Assembly: GCF_900631955.1 (NCBI RefSeq)
Contig: NZ_UZWD01000038.1
Location: 1-64,000 of the forward strand
From: Devosia equisanguinis
Lineage (GTDB): Bacteria; Pseudomonadota; Alphaproteobacteria; Rhizobiales; Devosiaceae
DNA length: 64,000 nucleotides
Reading direction: 5' to 3'
In this document: one piece after another, positions 1-11,236 of the stretch
Position numbering within the stretch: the stretch's first letter is position 1
How the letters are laid out: every line of letters starts with the position of its first letter
Notes under the pieces: generated by a model
The model's database searches: none
Told to the model about the DNA's origin: nothing
What the model saw: the letters and a program-made list of their open reading frames with translations, nothing else
Made by a program: the position numbers and the translations under genes

Positions 1-335
1 GTTCCCGGCAGGGGCGGGGGCGTCCCCGGCTGCCCCTGAGGGGGTGGAGGCGGCGTACCGGCGTCGTCCTTGAACGTGACCTTGCCCGCTTCGAAGGCGG
101 CGCGGCAGTCGGTGGCGTCCTTCATGCGGTCCGCTTCCACCAGTTCCTGGGCGGCGCCGGGGCCGGTGAAGCGCGGATCGTCGCATTCGCCATCCTTGGC
201 CCAGGGCGAGGAATCGTCGCCAAAATCGATATTGGCCGCATTGGGCGTCGGTTGGGCCCATGCCGGCGCCGTGAAGCTGGTGGCCAGCATGAGGCTCACC
301 ATCGCCCCGCCCATGAGTGTGTTCAATGCACGCAT
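1..335 (-). CDS. Secreted small protein with DGECDDPRF motif, 3' end missing
   Basis: The reading frame starts at an ATG and runs off the left edge, so only the first 111 residues are visible. Residues 1-27 form a signal peptide ending in an Ala-x-Ala type site (PAWAQ), so the product is probably periplasmic or secreted. The mature part carries the segment DDSSPWAKDGECDDPRF followed by a Gly-Pro turn and a second Cys (DATDC). From memory this acidic Cys-containing motif recurs in short uncharacterised alphaproteobacterial exported proteins; its function is not known to me. The visible end is a proline-rich stretch. It lies 81 bases downstream of the EamA gene on the same strand and could be cotranscribed. 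Confidence 0.7.
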   Translation of the reverse strand, partial: MRALNTLMGGAMVSLMLATSFTAPAWAQPTPNAANIDFGDDSSPWAKDGECDDPRFTGPGAAQELVEADRMKDATDCRAAFEAGKVTFKDDAGTPPPPPQGQPGTPPPLPG

Positions 336-416
336 CGGTGTCCTCCAATTGGGCCAGCACTATAGAAGCGACAATATAGCGGCTTTGCGGCAGGCACACA
401 TCGTCGTGAGGAAGAA

Positions 417-1373
417 TTATTTGCCGGCGCGGGCGGCGCGGCTTTCCTGGCGGGCGAACCAGGATGAGCCGAACAGCACGAGGGCGGTGCCGATGGCGTG
501 GATCCAGGTGAACTCCTCGCCCAGAATGAACACGGCCAGGACGATGGTGACAACCGGGCCGAGCGAGGCGGTGGAGGAGGTGGCGCGGGCGCCGATGCGG
601 GCAATGCCGGTATTGAGCAGGAACGAGGGCAGCACCGTGCCGAAAATGCCCAGCATCAGGCCATAGAACCAGACATGATTCGAGAGTTCGCCATAGGCGG
701 CGGGACCGTCGGCCAGAAGGCTTTGCCCGATGGCGAGCACGGCGGCGGTGGACATGCCGATACAGGTAAAAAGCCCAGAGCCGATGACCAGCATCTGCCG
801 GCGCGCCAGGTGCTGGTAAAAGGCGAAGGTGAGGGCCGAGCCCAAGACCAGCGCGGTGCCGATGAACAGGCCGTCGGGGCGCATGGTGAGGTTCCAGGCG
901 AAGATGACCAAAAGCCCGCCATAGGTGACCAGCATGGCCGGCATCAGCCGCCAGTTCATGCGGTCGCCGAAGAACCAGACCCCGAACAGCAGCACGAAGA
1001 ACGGATAGGTGAAGAGCACCAGCCGCTCATATTGGGCGGAGACGAAGGCCAGGCCGGCAAAATCGAGATAGCTCGAAAGATAATAGCCGAGACTCCCCAC
1101 CGCCATGGAAGCCAGCAGGCGGCGCGGGGTGAGCAGGGCGCGGGTCTGCGGATTGCGGCGGAGCAGCACAAGCAGAATCACCAGATAGACAGGGAGCGCC
1201 ACCAGCATGCGCAGCGCCAGGACGATTTCGGTCGAGGCGCCCTCGGCGAAGGCCAGCTTGATGAAAATGCCCTTGGTCGAGAACAGCGCCGCGCCGGTCA
1301 GGGCAAAGCCATAGCCGAGCATGTCGATCGAAGCCGCTTGCGGCGCGGGACTGGGTGTTGAGGGGCTGGTCAT
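417..1373 (-). CDS. EamA/DMT-family transporter
   Basis: A 318-residue protein made almost entirely of hydrophobic helices, arranged as two homologous EamA halves (about residues 18-150 and 165-305), as in the ten-helix drug/metabolite transporter superfamily. The early segment GYGFALTGAALFSTKGIFIK is typical of the first EamA helix. These inner-membrane carriers usually export amino acids, metabolites or drugs, but the sequence does not reveal the substrate. The start is the ATG giving MTSPSTPSP; the hydrophilic N-terminus is short and cytoplasmic. It lies 70 bases downstream of xerC, with a weak hairpin in the gap (AAAG-x-CCCC arms at 1406-1426) that might partly separate the two transcripts. 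Confidence 0.85.
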   Translation of the reverse strand: MTSPSTPSPAPQAASIDMLGYGFALTGAALFSTKGIFIKLAFAEGASTEIVLALRMLVALPVYLVILLVLLRRNPQTRALLTPRRLLASMAVGSLGYYLSSYLDFAGLAFVSAQYERLVLFTYPFFVLLFGVWFFGDRMNWRLMPAMLVTYGGLLVIFAWNLTMRPDGLFIGTALVLGSALTFAFYQHLARRQMLVIGSGLFTCIGMSTAAVLAIGQSLLADGPAAYGELSNHVWFYGLMLGIFGTVLPSFLLNTGIARIGARATSSTASLGPVVTIVLAVFILGEEFTWIHAIGTALVLFGSSWFARQESRAARAGK

Positions 1374-1443
1374 GACCCATCCATAGGCTTGGCGGCGGCA
1401 GCGTCAAAGCCCCCGTCGGGGCCTTTCCGTCCAATTGGCGCGC

Positions 1444-2394
1444 TTATCCGCGCGGATGGGCTTTTGCGTAGCTTTCGAGGAGCCGGTCGGTATCGACGGC
1501 GGTGTAGATCTGGGTGGTGGAGAGGCTGGCATGGCCCAATAGCTCCTGGATGGAGCGCAGATCGCCGCCCTTGCCGAGCAAATGGGTGGCAAAGGAATGG
1601 CGCAGGGCATGCGGCGTGGCGGAGGGCGGCAGGCCCAATACCGAGCGCAATTGCTCCATGCGCAGCTGGATGAGCCGGGGCGACAGCACGCCGCCGCGCA
1701 CGCCGCGGAACAACGGCTCTTCGGGCCAGAGCTTGAAGGGGCTGAGCTCGCGATAGAGATCGATGGCCCGCCGCACCGGCGCGATCAGGGGTACCATGCG
1801 CATCTTGCCGCCCTTGCCGGTGACGCGCAGCACATCGGCCTCGAGATCGGCGCCGGTCAGCGCCAGGGCTTCGGAAATGCGCAGCCCGCAGCCATAGCAG
1901 AGCGCGATCACCGCCATGTCGCGCGCGCCCACCCAGGGGCGCTCTTCCATTTCGCCCGCCGTGTCGATGGTGGCGCGGGCTTCTAGAACGGTCAGCGCCT
2001 TGGGCAGCGAGCGACCGATTTTGGGGGTGCGGATGACGTTGAGCGCTTCCACCGACACCACGCCCTGCCGTTCGAGATAGGCAAAAAAGCTCTTGAGTGC
2101 GGACAGCACCCGCGCCAGCGAGCGCGAGCCGAGGCTTTCGCTGCGGCGCTGGGCCATGAAGGCGCGAATGTCGGCGCCGCGCAGCTCGCGCAACGACTTG
2201 AGCGTCACCGGCCCACCCATGTGATCGGCTAGGAAGGACATGAACTGGGTGAGGTCGCGGCCATAGGCTTCGAGCGTCTTGGGCGCGAGGCGCCGCACGG
2301 CGCCGAGCTCGGTCTGCCAGCCGGCAAGCTGGGCGCGCACGAAATCATCGGTGGCAAAGGCGGCGTCGGTCATGACTGAAGTGTCAACGGACAT
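1444..2394 (-). CDS. xerC: Tyrosine recombinase XerC
   Basis: A site-specific recombinase that, with XerD, resolves chromosome dimers at dif during division. From the chosen ATG (MSVDTSVMTD) it is 316 residues, the usual Xer length. Residues 15-110 form the SAM-like core-binding domain and 130-310 the catalytic domain. The tetrad and nucleophile are visible: Arg172 in GCGLRISEAL, His262 and Arg265 in HALRHSFATHL, His288 in LGHAS and Tyr297 in TTQIYT. An in-frame upstream extension exists but adds basic, non-conserved sequence, and a second ATG lies seven codons downstream. Xer identity (C rather than D) is inferred from its neighbour priA, a pairing common in this order. It diverges from the outer-membrane protein gene. 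Confidence 0.88.
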   Translation of the reverse strand: MSVDTSVMTDAAFATDDFVRAQLAGWQTELGAVRRLAPKTLEAYGRDLTQFMSFLADHMGGPVTLKSLRELRGADIRAFMAQRRSESLGSRSLARVLSALKSFFAYLERQGVVSVEALNVIRTPKIGRSLPKALTVLEARATIDTAGEMEERPWVGARDMAVIALCYGCGLRISEALALTGADLEADVLRVTGKGGKMRMVPLIAPVRRAIDLYRELSPFKLWPEEPLFRGVRGGVLSPRLIQLRMEQLRSVLGLPPSATPHALRHSFATHLLGKGGDLRSIQELLGHASLSTTQIYTAVDTDRLLESYAKAHPRG

Positions 2395-2449
2395 GGTAAA
2401 CCCTGTCTTAACCTGGGCATGGTCAACTGGTCGCACAAGGAGATTTCCC

Positions 2450-3457
2450 GTGCGCTCCATCCTTTTCGCTCTTTCGACTGCCACTGCCCTTGCCACGCCC
2501 GCGCTCGCGGCCGACCAGAGCCTGGTCTATCAACCCGGCAAGGGCGATCCGATCGCCTTTCGCGGCGGCTTCGGCACCGAGGATTATCGGCACGCCGTCT
2601 CCGATAGCGACAGCGTGCGGGTGCAGGCCGGAATCGGGGCGGCCTTCATCGAGGCCAATGAGCTCGTCTATAACGGCGACAAAACGCTGAGCCAGCTGAT
2701 CTGGCAGAGCCGCGCGCCGGTGCTGCGCGGCAATCTGTCGGCCGATCTTGGTGGCGGGTTCAGCGTCGGGCTGGAAGGCAGCGTCGCCGGTTACGGCGCC
2801 TCCTATATGGAGGATTATGACTGGACGGGGCCGAGCGACAATTTCGGCAGTTGGACAGACCGCTCCCAGCATCCCAGCACCAATCTCGACCATTTCTGGA
2901 CCGGCGCCGCCAGCATCGGCTATGATCTTTCGCGCACCGACCAGGCGCTGGTGCGGCTGCAGAGCGGCTTCAAATTCACCGATGTGCAATGGACCGCCCA
3001 TGGCGGCTCCTATGCCTATTCCTCCCCAGGCGGCTTTCGCGACCTGATCGGGGATATGCCCCCTGGCCGCGGCATTACCTATCGCCAGCAGCTTCCCGAA
3101 GTGTTCGCCGGCGTTGAAGGCGAGCAGCATTATGGCAATATCCGCATCGGTGGCCTGTTGCGTGGCGGCCTGACGGTCAATGCGCTGGGAACCGACAATC
3201 ACTGGCTGCGTGACCTCAAATTCGTCGACCAGCTCTATGTCTCCCCGACACTGACGGCGGGCGCGGATGTGGGCTATGCCATCGGCCCTATGGCCGAAGT
3301 GGTGCTGGGCGCACGCTATAGCCAGATTTTCCGCCAACGCGGCGACAGCCAGATGTTCATCGGCTCCACCAGCACGCTGGTGAGCGCCACCGGGGGCGGC
3401 GCGGGGGGCGATTTCCGCAGTGTCGAACTCACCGCGAGCCTGCGCGGTAATTTCTGA
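2450..3457 (+). CDS. Outer-membrane beta-barrel protein
   Basis: A 335-residue exported protein of unrecognised family. I start it at GTG because an AAGGAG ribosome site (2437-2442) lies seven bases upstream and the encoded N-terminus (MRSILFALSTATALATPALA) is a textbook signal peptide ending in Ala-x-Ala. The mature sequence alternates polar and aromatic or hydrophobic residues with many Gly, Tyr and Trp, and it ends in an amphipathic strand with terminal Phe (TASLRGNF), the usual recognition signal for the BAM insertase. These features support an outer-membrane barrel of perhaps 10-14 strands; function is unknown. It diverges from xerC with 55 bases between starts and is followed by priA on the same strand. 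Confidence 0.75.
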   Translation: MRSILFALSTATALATPALAADQSLVYQPGKGDPIAFRGGFGTEDYRHAVSDSDSVRVQAGIGAAFIEANELVYNGDKTLSQLIWQSRAPVLRGNLSADLGGGFSVGLEGSVAGYGASYMEDYDWTGPSDNFGSWTDRSQHPSTNLDHFWTGAASIGYDLSRTDQALVRLQSGFKFTDVQWTAHGGSYAYSSPGGFRDLIGDMPPGRGITYRQQLPEVFAGVEGEQHYGNIRIGGLLRGGLTVNALGTDNHWLRDLKFVDQLYVSPTLTAGADVGYAIGPMAEVVLGARYSQIFRQRGDSQMFIGSTSTLVSATGGGAGGDFRSVELTASLRGNF

Positions 3458-3549
3458 AGCATGTGGGACAGCGCGGCCGATTTCGGCCGGCTTGTTCTTG
3501 CAGAATCAGCTGATGCTCCTATGTTCTGACGCGAACAGAACGGGCACAA

Positions 3550-5718
3550 ATGCTGGATCATCCCGACATCGTCGCCGTCATGGTCGGCGTGGCCGTCGAA
3601 GGCCCCTATAGCTATCGCGTGCCTGCCGGCATGGTGGTGGAGCGTGGCGCCATCGTTGCCGTGCCGCTGGGGCCGCGCCTGGTGCTGGGCGTGGTCTGGG
3701 GTCCGCCCAAGGATAATATCGCTCATAACCGCCTGCGCGAAATCGCCCATGCCTATGACGTTCCGCCCCTGTCAGGGGAGTTGCTGGCTTTGGTCGAGTG
3801 GGTAGCGCGCTACACTTTGGCGGCGCCGGGTCAGGTGCTGCGCGGCGTGTTGCGCTCGCCCGAAGCGCTGGATGCACCCAAGCCTGTCATCGCCTATCGC
3901 CGCACCGGGCATGAGCCGGAAAAGCTGACGCCGGCGCGGCTGCGGGTGCTCGATTGCCTGATGGACGACATGGCCTGGCCCAAGCCGGCGCTGATCGGGG
4001 CCAGCGGAGTGTCGCCTTCGGTAATCGAGGGGCTGGAACGGGTCGGGGCGCTGGAAAAGCTCGAAATGGCGCCGCCGCCCGTGGTTTTGCCGCCTGATCC
4101 CGATGGCAATCCATCGGTGCTCAACGCCGAACAGCAGGCGGCGCTGGACCAGATCAGGGCGCTCGACCCCCAGCAGTTCGGGGTGGCGCTGCTCGACGGA
4201 GTGACCGGGGGCGGCAAGACCGAGGTGTTTTTCGAGGCGGTGGCCGACACATTGCGTGCCGGCCGTCAGGCGCTGATTCTGCTGCCTGAGATCGCGCTTA
4301 CCAATACTTTCATCGACCGCTTTACCCGCCGCTTCGACACCAGGCCCGCCGAATGGCATTCAGACATGACCCCGGCGCAGCGCGCCAAGGTGTGGCGCGG
4401 CGTGCTGGACGGCACGGTGAGGGCGGTGGTGGGGGCGCGCTCGGCGCTGTTCCTGCCCTTCCGTGAACTGGGCCTTATGGTGCTCGATGAGGAGCATGAC
4501 GGCGCCTATAAGCAATCGGACGGCTTTACCTATCACGCGCGCGACATGGCCATCGTCCGCGCCAATCTCGCGCGGGCCCGGGTGGTGCTGTCCTCGGCCA
4601 CGCCCTCGGTGGAATCACGCAACAATGCCAATCAGGCGCGCTATGCCCATGTGCGGCTCGAAAGCCGTTTTGCGGCTGCTGCCATGCCCGATGTCACCGC
4701 CATCGACATGCGGACCGACGGACCGGAAAAGGGCGAATGGATCGCCCCGATCCTGGCGCGGGAAGTGTTTGCGGCGCTCGATCGGGGCGAGCAGGCGCTG
4801 TTATTCCTCAACCGGCGCGGCTATGCGCCGCTGACCCTGTGCCGCTCGTGTGGCCATCAATATCAATGCCCGAATTGCTCGGCCTGGATGGTGGAACACC
4901 GGTTTCGCGGCGTGCTCATGTGCCATCATTGCGGCCACGAAATGCGCACGCCCAAGAGCTGCAGCGCCTGTGGCGAGGCCGATAGCCTGGTGGCCGTGGG
5001 CCCGGGCATCGAGCGTATTGCCGAGGAGGCGGCGGCGCGCTTTCCCGATGCGCGGCGGGTGCTGCTGTCGACCGATATGGGCAGCCATGGGCAATTGCGC
5101 GAGCGCTTCGCCGAGGTGGAGCGGGGCGAATATGATCTGATCATCGGCACGCAGCTGGTCAGCAAGGGGCACCATTTCGAAAAGCTTTCGGTGGTGGGGG
5201 TGCTCGACGCCGATCTCGGCCTCGCCCATGGCGATCCGCGCGCTGCCGAAAAGACCTTTCAGATCCTGACGCAGGTGGCGGGGCGGGCCGGACGGGCGAG
5301 CCGGCACGGCAAGGCGTTTTTGCAGACCTATCATCCCGACCATCCGGTGATGAAGGCCATGGTGTCGGGCGATCGCGAGGCTTTTTATGCGCAGGAATTG
5401 CTGGCGCGCGAGGCGGGTGGGATGCCGCCCTTTGGACGGCTGGCGGCGCTGATCATCTCGGCCAATGAGCAGGCGGGCGCCATGGCCTATGCGCGCACGC
5501 TGCTGTCGGCGGCGCCGATGGCAGAGGGGGTGCGGCTGTTCGGGCCGGCCGATGCGCCTGTTTCAATGATTCGCGGCCGCCATCGGGTGCGGCTTCTGGC
5601 CCAGTCGGGCAAGGACTTTGATCTTTCCGGTTACGTCCGCTTCTGGCTGGCAAGCGGTGAACGGCCCAAGGGCGACATCAAGGTGCAGATCGACATCGAT
5701 CCGATGAGTTTTATGTGA
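3550..5718 (+). CDS. priA: Primosomal replication protein N' (PriA helicase)
   Basis: A 3'-to-5' superfamily 2 DNA helicase that recognises stalled forks and reloads the replisome. The 722-residue length is normal. In order: N-terminal DNA-binding domain (about 1-105), helicase lobe with Walker A GVTGGGKTE near residue 217 and Walker B DEEHD near 313, and a zinc-binding insert with paired cysteines between about 430 and 475 (CRSCGHQYQCPNC, then CHHCGHE and CSACGE). The downstream helicase motif GTQLVSKGHHFE and the arginine-rich QVAGRAGR are also present. The ATG start follows a 92-base gap containing a short CGGCCG/CGGCCG hairpin. It ends four bases before the convergent toxin gene. Confidence 0.95.
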   Translation: MLDHPDIVAVMVGVAVEGPYSYRVPAGMVVERGAIVAVPLGPRLVLGVVWGPPKDNIAHNRLREIAHAYDVPPLSGELLALVEWVARYTLAAPGQVLRGVLRSPEALDAPKPVIAYRRTGHEPEKLTPARLRVLDCLMDDMAWPKPALIGASGVSPSVIEGLERVGALEKLEMAPPPVVLPPDPDGNPSVLNAEQQAALDQIRALDPQQFGVALLDGVTGGGKTEVFFEAVADTLRAGRQALILLPEIALTNTFIDRFTRRFDTRPAEWHSDMTPAQRAKVWRGVLDGTVRAVVGARSALFLPFRELGLMVLDEEHDGAYKQSDGFTYHARDMAIVRANLARARVVLSSATPSVESRNNANQARYAHVRLESRFAAAAMPDVTAIDMRTDGPEKGEWIAPILAREVFAALDRGEQALLFLNRRGYAPLTLCRSCGHQYQCPNCSAWMVEHRFRGVLMCHHCGHEMRTPKSCSACGEADSLVAVGPGIERIAEEAAARFPDARRVLLSTDMGSHGQLRERFAEVERGEYDLIIGTQLVSKGHHFEKLSVVGVLDADLGLAHGDPRAAEKTFQILTQVAGRAGRASRHGKAFLQTYHPDHPVMKAMVSGDREAFYAQELLAREAGGMPPFGRLAALIISANEQAGAMAYARTLLSAAPMAEGVRLFGPADAPVSMIRGRHRVRLLAQSGKDFDLSGYVRFWLASGERPKGDIKVQIDIDPMSFM

Positions 5719-5722
5719 GTGG

Positions 5723-6016
5723 TTAGAGGTTTTTGCCGACATCCATGCCTTGGTGAAGAATTCGCAAGACGGTCAAGGTCTTTGGCTCGATGCGGAAGTA
5801 GATGGCATGAGACCCGATCAGACTCTTCAGGACGCCCGGATAGTTATAGGCGGGAAGACCAATGAGCTTGCCGACTGCAAGGTCCTCCAGACGATTTGCA
5901 ATCCGGTTGTAATAGCTTTTCGCCGTCGTTGCCGACCAATTCTCTATTCCATGGTCCCAGATGCCGCGCCAGTCCTCTCTGGCCAAAGGCTTGAGGTCAA
6001 TTGCCCTCATGGGCAT
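5723..6016 (-). CDS. parE: ParE-type toxin of the RelE/ParE superfamily
   Basis: A 97-residue protein with the compact RelE/ParE toxin pattern: an N-terminal strand (IDLKPLAREDWRGIWDH), two helices (SATTAKSYYNRIANRLEDLA), then strands with the signature YPGVLKSLIGSHAIYFRI and VLRILHQGMDV. ParE toxins poison DNA gyrase, and the His-Gln-x-Met-Asp ending fits ParE better than RelE. The start is taken at MPMRAID, overlapping the antitoxin's 3' end by 20 bases; the second Met (6010) would cut that to 14. This antitoxin-then-toxin overlap is typical of translationally coupled pairs. It converges on priA, which ends four bases away. All expected parts are present and no disruption is seen. Confidence 0.85.
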   Translation of the reverse strand: MPMRAIDLKPLAREDWRGIWDHGIENWSATTAKSYYNRIANRLEDLAVGKLIGLPAYNYPGVLKSLIGSHAIYFRIEPKTLTVLRILHQGMDVGKNL

Positions 6017-6251
6017 GACGGCTTTGTAGTTCAGCGAGAAACGCATCGCGGTCAAATGGCGTTGCCGGCCCCGATTCTTCTCCGGCCCTGATGGCGTCAT
6101 GCAGCGCTTTGACCTTGGCTTCGTGCTCCTCTAGTAGGCGCAACCCAGCGCGGATCACGTCGCTGGCGGAGCCGTAGCGTCCGGTTTCGACCTGATCGTC
6201 GACGAATTCGGCGAAGTGATCGCTTAGAGAAACGGATGTATTGCGAGCCAT
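5997..6251 (-). CDS. parD: ParD-type ribbon-helix-helix antitoxin
   Basis: An 84-residue partner of the overlapping ParE toxin. Residues 1-45 fit the ribbon-helix-helix fold of CopG/ParD antitoxins: the strand ARNTSVSLSDHFAEFVDDQV and helices around GRYGSASDVIRAGLRLLEE, a phrase highly characteristic of ParD. The charged C-terminal half (EAKVKALHDAIRAGEESG) would wrap the toxin. The start is the ATG giving MARNTSVS, preceded by a GGAGGCAACGTC ribosome site. Such antitoxins bind their own promoter as dimers, and a perfect 17-base palindrome 25 bases upstream is a plausible operator. The tail SRHAHEGN is encoded across the toxin start region. Confidence 0.88.
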   Translation of the reverse strand: MARNTSVSLSDHFAEFVDDQVETGRYGSASDVIRAGLRLLEEHEAKVKALHDAIRAGEESGPATPFDRDAFLAELQSRHAHEGN

Positions 6252-6275
6252 GACGTTGCCTCCTGATAGGGGATG

Positions 6276-6292
6276 ATACCAAAATTTGGTAT
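6276..6292. promoter_or_regulatory. Probable ParD operator palindrome
   Basis: The bases ATACCAAA-A-TTTGGTAT form a perfect inverted repeat with eight-base arms around a single central base, 25 bases upstream of the antitoxin start. It is strikingly AT-rich against its surroundings. Location, symmetry and length fit autoregulation by a ribbon-helix-helix antitoxin; binding is inferred. Confidence 0.6.
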
Positions 6293-6330
6293 TTTGGCAG
6301 AGCAAGTTGCGATATCTGCCGGTCGACCCC

Positions 6331-6488
6331 GCCACTCCGGCATAGCCGTCATGGCCTTCTCGGCTCAAATCGGTCCACTAGACCGATTTGCCCTGTGGGG
6401 CGCCTTGCCATTCGAGCATAGCTCTCATGGCCTTCTCTGCTAGAAAGGCTCCACTGGAGCCTTTCTCCCTGCGGGACGCCTCGAAGCC
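6331..6488 (+). repeat. Tandem pair of hairpin repeat units (family A, copies 1 and 2)
   Basis: Two adjacent units align without gaps at a period of 76 bases (for example GCATAGC at 6340 and 6416, CATGGCCTTCTC at 6350 and 6426). Each carries a ten-base-pair hairpin: arms 6366-6375 with 6381-6390 (CAAATCGGTC / GACCGATTTG) and 6443-6452 with 6456-6465 (GAAAGGCTCC / GGAGCCTTTC). The arms differ between units but stay complementary. A third copy lies in reverse orientation at 35701-35780. The units sit in the 432-base gap between the antitoxin and atpH. The rest of that gap is unstructured apart from the ParD operator and a possible atp promoter. Confidence 0.75.
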
Positions 6489-6527
6489 TGCGACACTTTC
6501 GCCACAATTGAATCGCGTTGCCAAGCC

Positions 6528-6556
6528 TTGCGTGGCGCGCCGGGCTTATGTTAGAG
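6528..6556 (+). promoter_or_regulatory. Candidate promoter of the atp operon
   Basis: TTGCGT and TTAGAG are separated by 17 bases, about 130 bases upstream of atpH and downstream of the tandem hairpin repeats. Both boxes are only partial matches to the sigma-70 consensus, so this is a position-based suggestion. Confidence 0.3.
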
Positions 6557-6683
6557 CGAGCGCGACTTTAGAGGGGTCCGGCTCGAACCCCGTTTCCGAG
6601 CACGTCCAAGCGTTCATAACCCGCCCGGGGCTTCCAATAGCGAAGCTGACAACAGGGCAGGCCAGAAAGAGGGTGAAGCGGCA

Positions 6684-7244
6684 TTGGCAGCGCAGAATTC
6701 AGTGCTTACCCAGATCGCGCGGCCATATGCGTCGGCGCTGTTTGATCTCGCAGAGAGCGAGAACCAGCTGGCCCAGGTGGAAACCGGGCTTTCCGATATT
6801 TCCCGCCTGATCGGCGAAAGCGATGATTTCGCGCGTTATCTCCGCTCGCCGGTGATCACCAGCGACGTCAAGGCTGCGGCCCTCGATGCCATTATCGGCA
6901 AGGCCAAGGTCAATCCGCTGGTCGCCAACTTCCTGCGCCTCGTGGCGCGGAACGGGCGCCTGTTCGCGCTCGACCAGATCATTGTCGGTTTCCGCGAGCT
7001 GGCCGCTGCCGCCCGTGGCGAAATGACTGCCGAGGTGACGTCGGCTGCCCCCCTGACCTCGGAACAAGCTTCGGCCCTCGCCGAGACGCTCAAGGCCAAG
7101 CTGGGCAAGACCATCACACTCAACCAATTCGTCGATCCCTCGCTGATCGGTGGCCTTCAGGTGAAGGTCGGATCGCAGATGATCGATTCTTCGCTCAAGA
7201 CAAAACTCGCTGCGATGAAAATCGCCATGAAAGAGGTCGGATAA
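6684..7244 (+). CDS. atpH: ATP synthase F1 subunit delta
   Basis: The delta subunit (OSCP homologue) ties the F1 head to the peripheral stalk. At 186 residues it has the usual length. The N-terminal helical domain starts QIARPYASALFDLAE, a family signature, and the C-terminal part has the typical segment VDPSLIGGLQVKVGSQMIDSS. No ATG or GTG is in frame nearby; the TTG giving MAAQNSVLTQ follows an AGAGGGTGAAG ribosome site and is the best start. It is the first gene of the F1 operon: its TAA directly abuts the ATG of atpA. The F0 genes are not here, as is normal in this bacterial class. Confidence 0.93.
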   Translation: MAAQNSVLTQIARPYASALFDLAESENQLAQVETGLSDISRLIGESDDFARYLRSPVITSDVKAAALDAIIGKAKVNPLVANFLRLVARNGRLFALDQIIVGFRELAAAARGEMTAEVTSAAPLTSEQASALAETLKAKLGKTITLNQFVDPSLIGGLQVKVGSQMIDSSLKTKLAAMKIAMKEVG

Positions 7245-8780
<1,536 letters not shown>

Positions 8781-8802
8781 GCCCTGAAGGAGACGACAGG
8801 CA

Positions 8803-9690
8803 ATGCCGTCGCTAAAGGACCTCAAAAACCGGATCGACTCGGTCAAATCGACCCAAAAGATCACCAAGGCCATGCAGATGGTCGCGGCGGCCAAGCTCCG
8901 TCGCGCCCAGGAAGCTGCCGAGGCCGCGCGTCCCTATGCCGAGCGCATGGGCAAGGTGCTGGCAGCGCTTGGCGCCGTCTATGATGGGCAGGAAAACGCC
9001 CCGGTGCTGCTTGGCGGCACGGGCAAGGATCAGGTGCATCTGCTGGTGGTTGCCACCGGCGAGCGCGGCCTGGCCGGCGGTTTCAACTCCTCCATCGCCC
9101 GCCTGGCGCGCGATCACGCTGCCAAGCTGATCCGCGAAGGCAAGACGGTCAAGATTCTGACCGTTGGCCGCAAGGGTCATGACATTCTGCGCCGGCAATA
9201 TCCGGAACTGATCGTCGACACCTTCAACTTCCGCGAGATCAAGCAGGTCGGGTTCACCCAGGCCGAGCTGGTCGCCAACAAGGTGCTCGCCATGTTCGCC
9301 GCCGGCGAATTCGACGTGGCCACCCTGTTCTTCGCCAAGTTCGGCAGCGTGATCAGCCAGGTGCCGACGGCCCAGCAGATCATTCCGGCCAAGCTCGAGC
9401 GCATCGAGGGCGAAGGCAATGCCGCCGCTCCCGCCGTGCCCTATGAATACGAGCCGAACGAAGAAGCGATCGTCGAAGACCTGTTGCCGCGCAATATCAG
9501 CGTGCAGATCCTTCGCGCCCTGCTCGAAAACTCTGCCTCGTTCTACGGTGCGCAGATGTCCGCCATGGACAATGCGACCCGCAATGCCGGCGAAATGATC
9601 GGTAAGCTGCAGCTGAGCTATAACCGCCAGCGTCAGGCCCAGATCACCAAAGAACTCATCGAAATCATCTCGGGCGCGGAAGCGCTCTAA
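8803..9690 (+). CDS. atpG: ATP synthase F1 subunit gamma
   Basis: The central rotor shaft that couples proton flow to conformational change in the alpha/beta hexamer. It is 295 residues. The N-terminal coiled helix begins [20 protein letters not shown] with [14 protein letters not shown], and the C-terminal helix contains [26 protein letters not shown], both diagnostic of gamma. It has a good ribosome site (AAGGAGACGACAGGCA before ATG) and lies between alpha and beta in the standard order, with short spacers of 22 and 21 bases. Confidence 0.97.
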   Translation: MPSLKDLKNRIDSVKSTQKITKAMQMVAAAKLRRAQEAAEAARPYAERMGKVLAALGAVYDGQENAPVLLGGTGKDQVHLLVVATGERGLAGGFNSSIARLARDHAAKLIREGKTVKILTVGRKGHDILRRQYPELIVDTFNFREIKQVGFTQAELVANKVLAMFAAGEFDVATLFFAKFGSVISQVPTAQQIIPAKLERIEGEGNAAAPAVPYEYEPNEEAIVEDLLPRNISVQILRALLENSASFYGAQMSAMDNATRNAGEMIGKLQLSYNRQRQAQITKELIEIISGAEAL

Positions 9691-11151
<1,461 letters not shown>

Positions 11152-11163
11152 GCTATCCAATCC

Positions 11164-11187
11164 GGGCTCGCCGCCAGCGGCGGGCCC
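11164..11187 (+). other. GC hairpin in the atpD-atpC spacer
   Basis: GGGC pairs with GCCC and CCGCC with GGCGG around an AGC loop, with a three-base bulge on the left. No T-run follows, so it is not a standard terminator. It could mark an mRNA processing or stability point between the beta and epsilon genes. Confidence 0.4.
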
Positions 11188-11236
11188 TGCGCCTAAGCTC
11201 GAGCTTTCGGGCTCTCTCCGCTAAGGGACCAAAAAT

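Noticed and set aside
3530..3547. GTTC-N6-GAAC upstream of priA as an SOS (LexA) box
   Set aside because: The alphaproteobacterial LexA site is a direct GTTC-N7-GTTC repeat; spacing and orientation do not fit.
6331..6488. Tandem repeats as a CRISPR array
   Set aside because: Only two units, the stems differ, and there are no unique spacers or cas genes.
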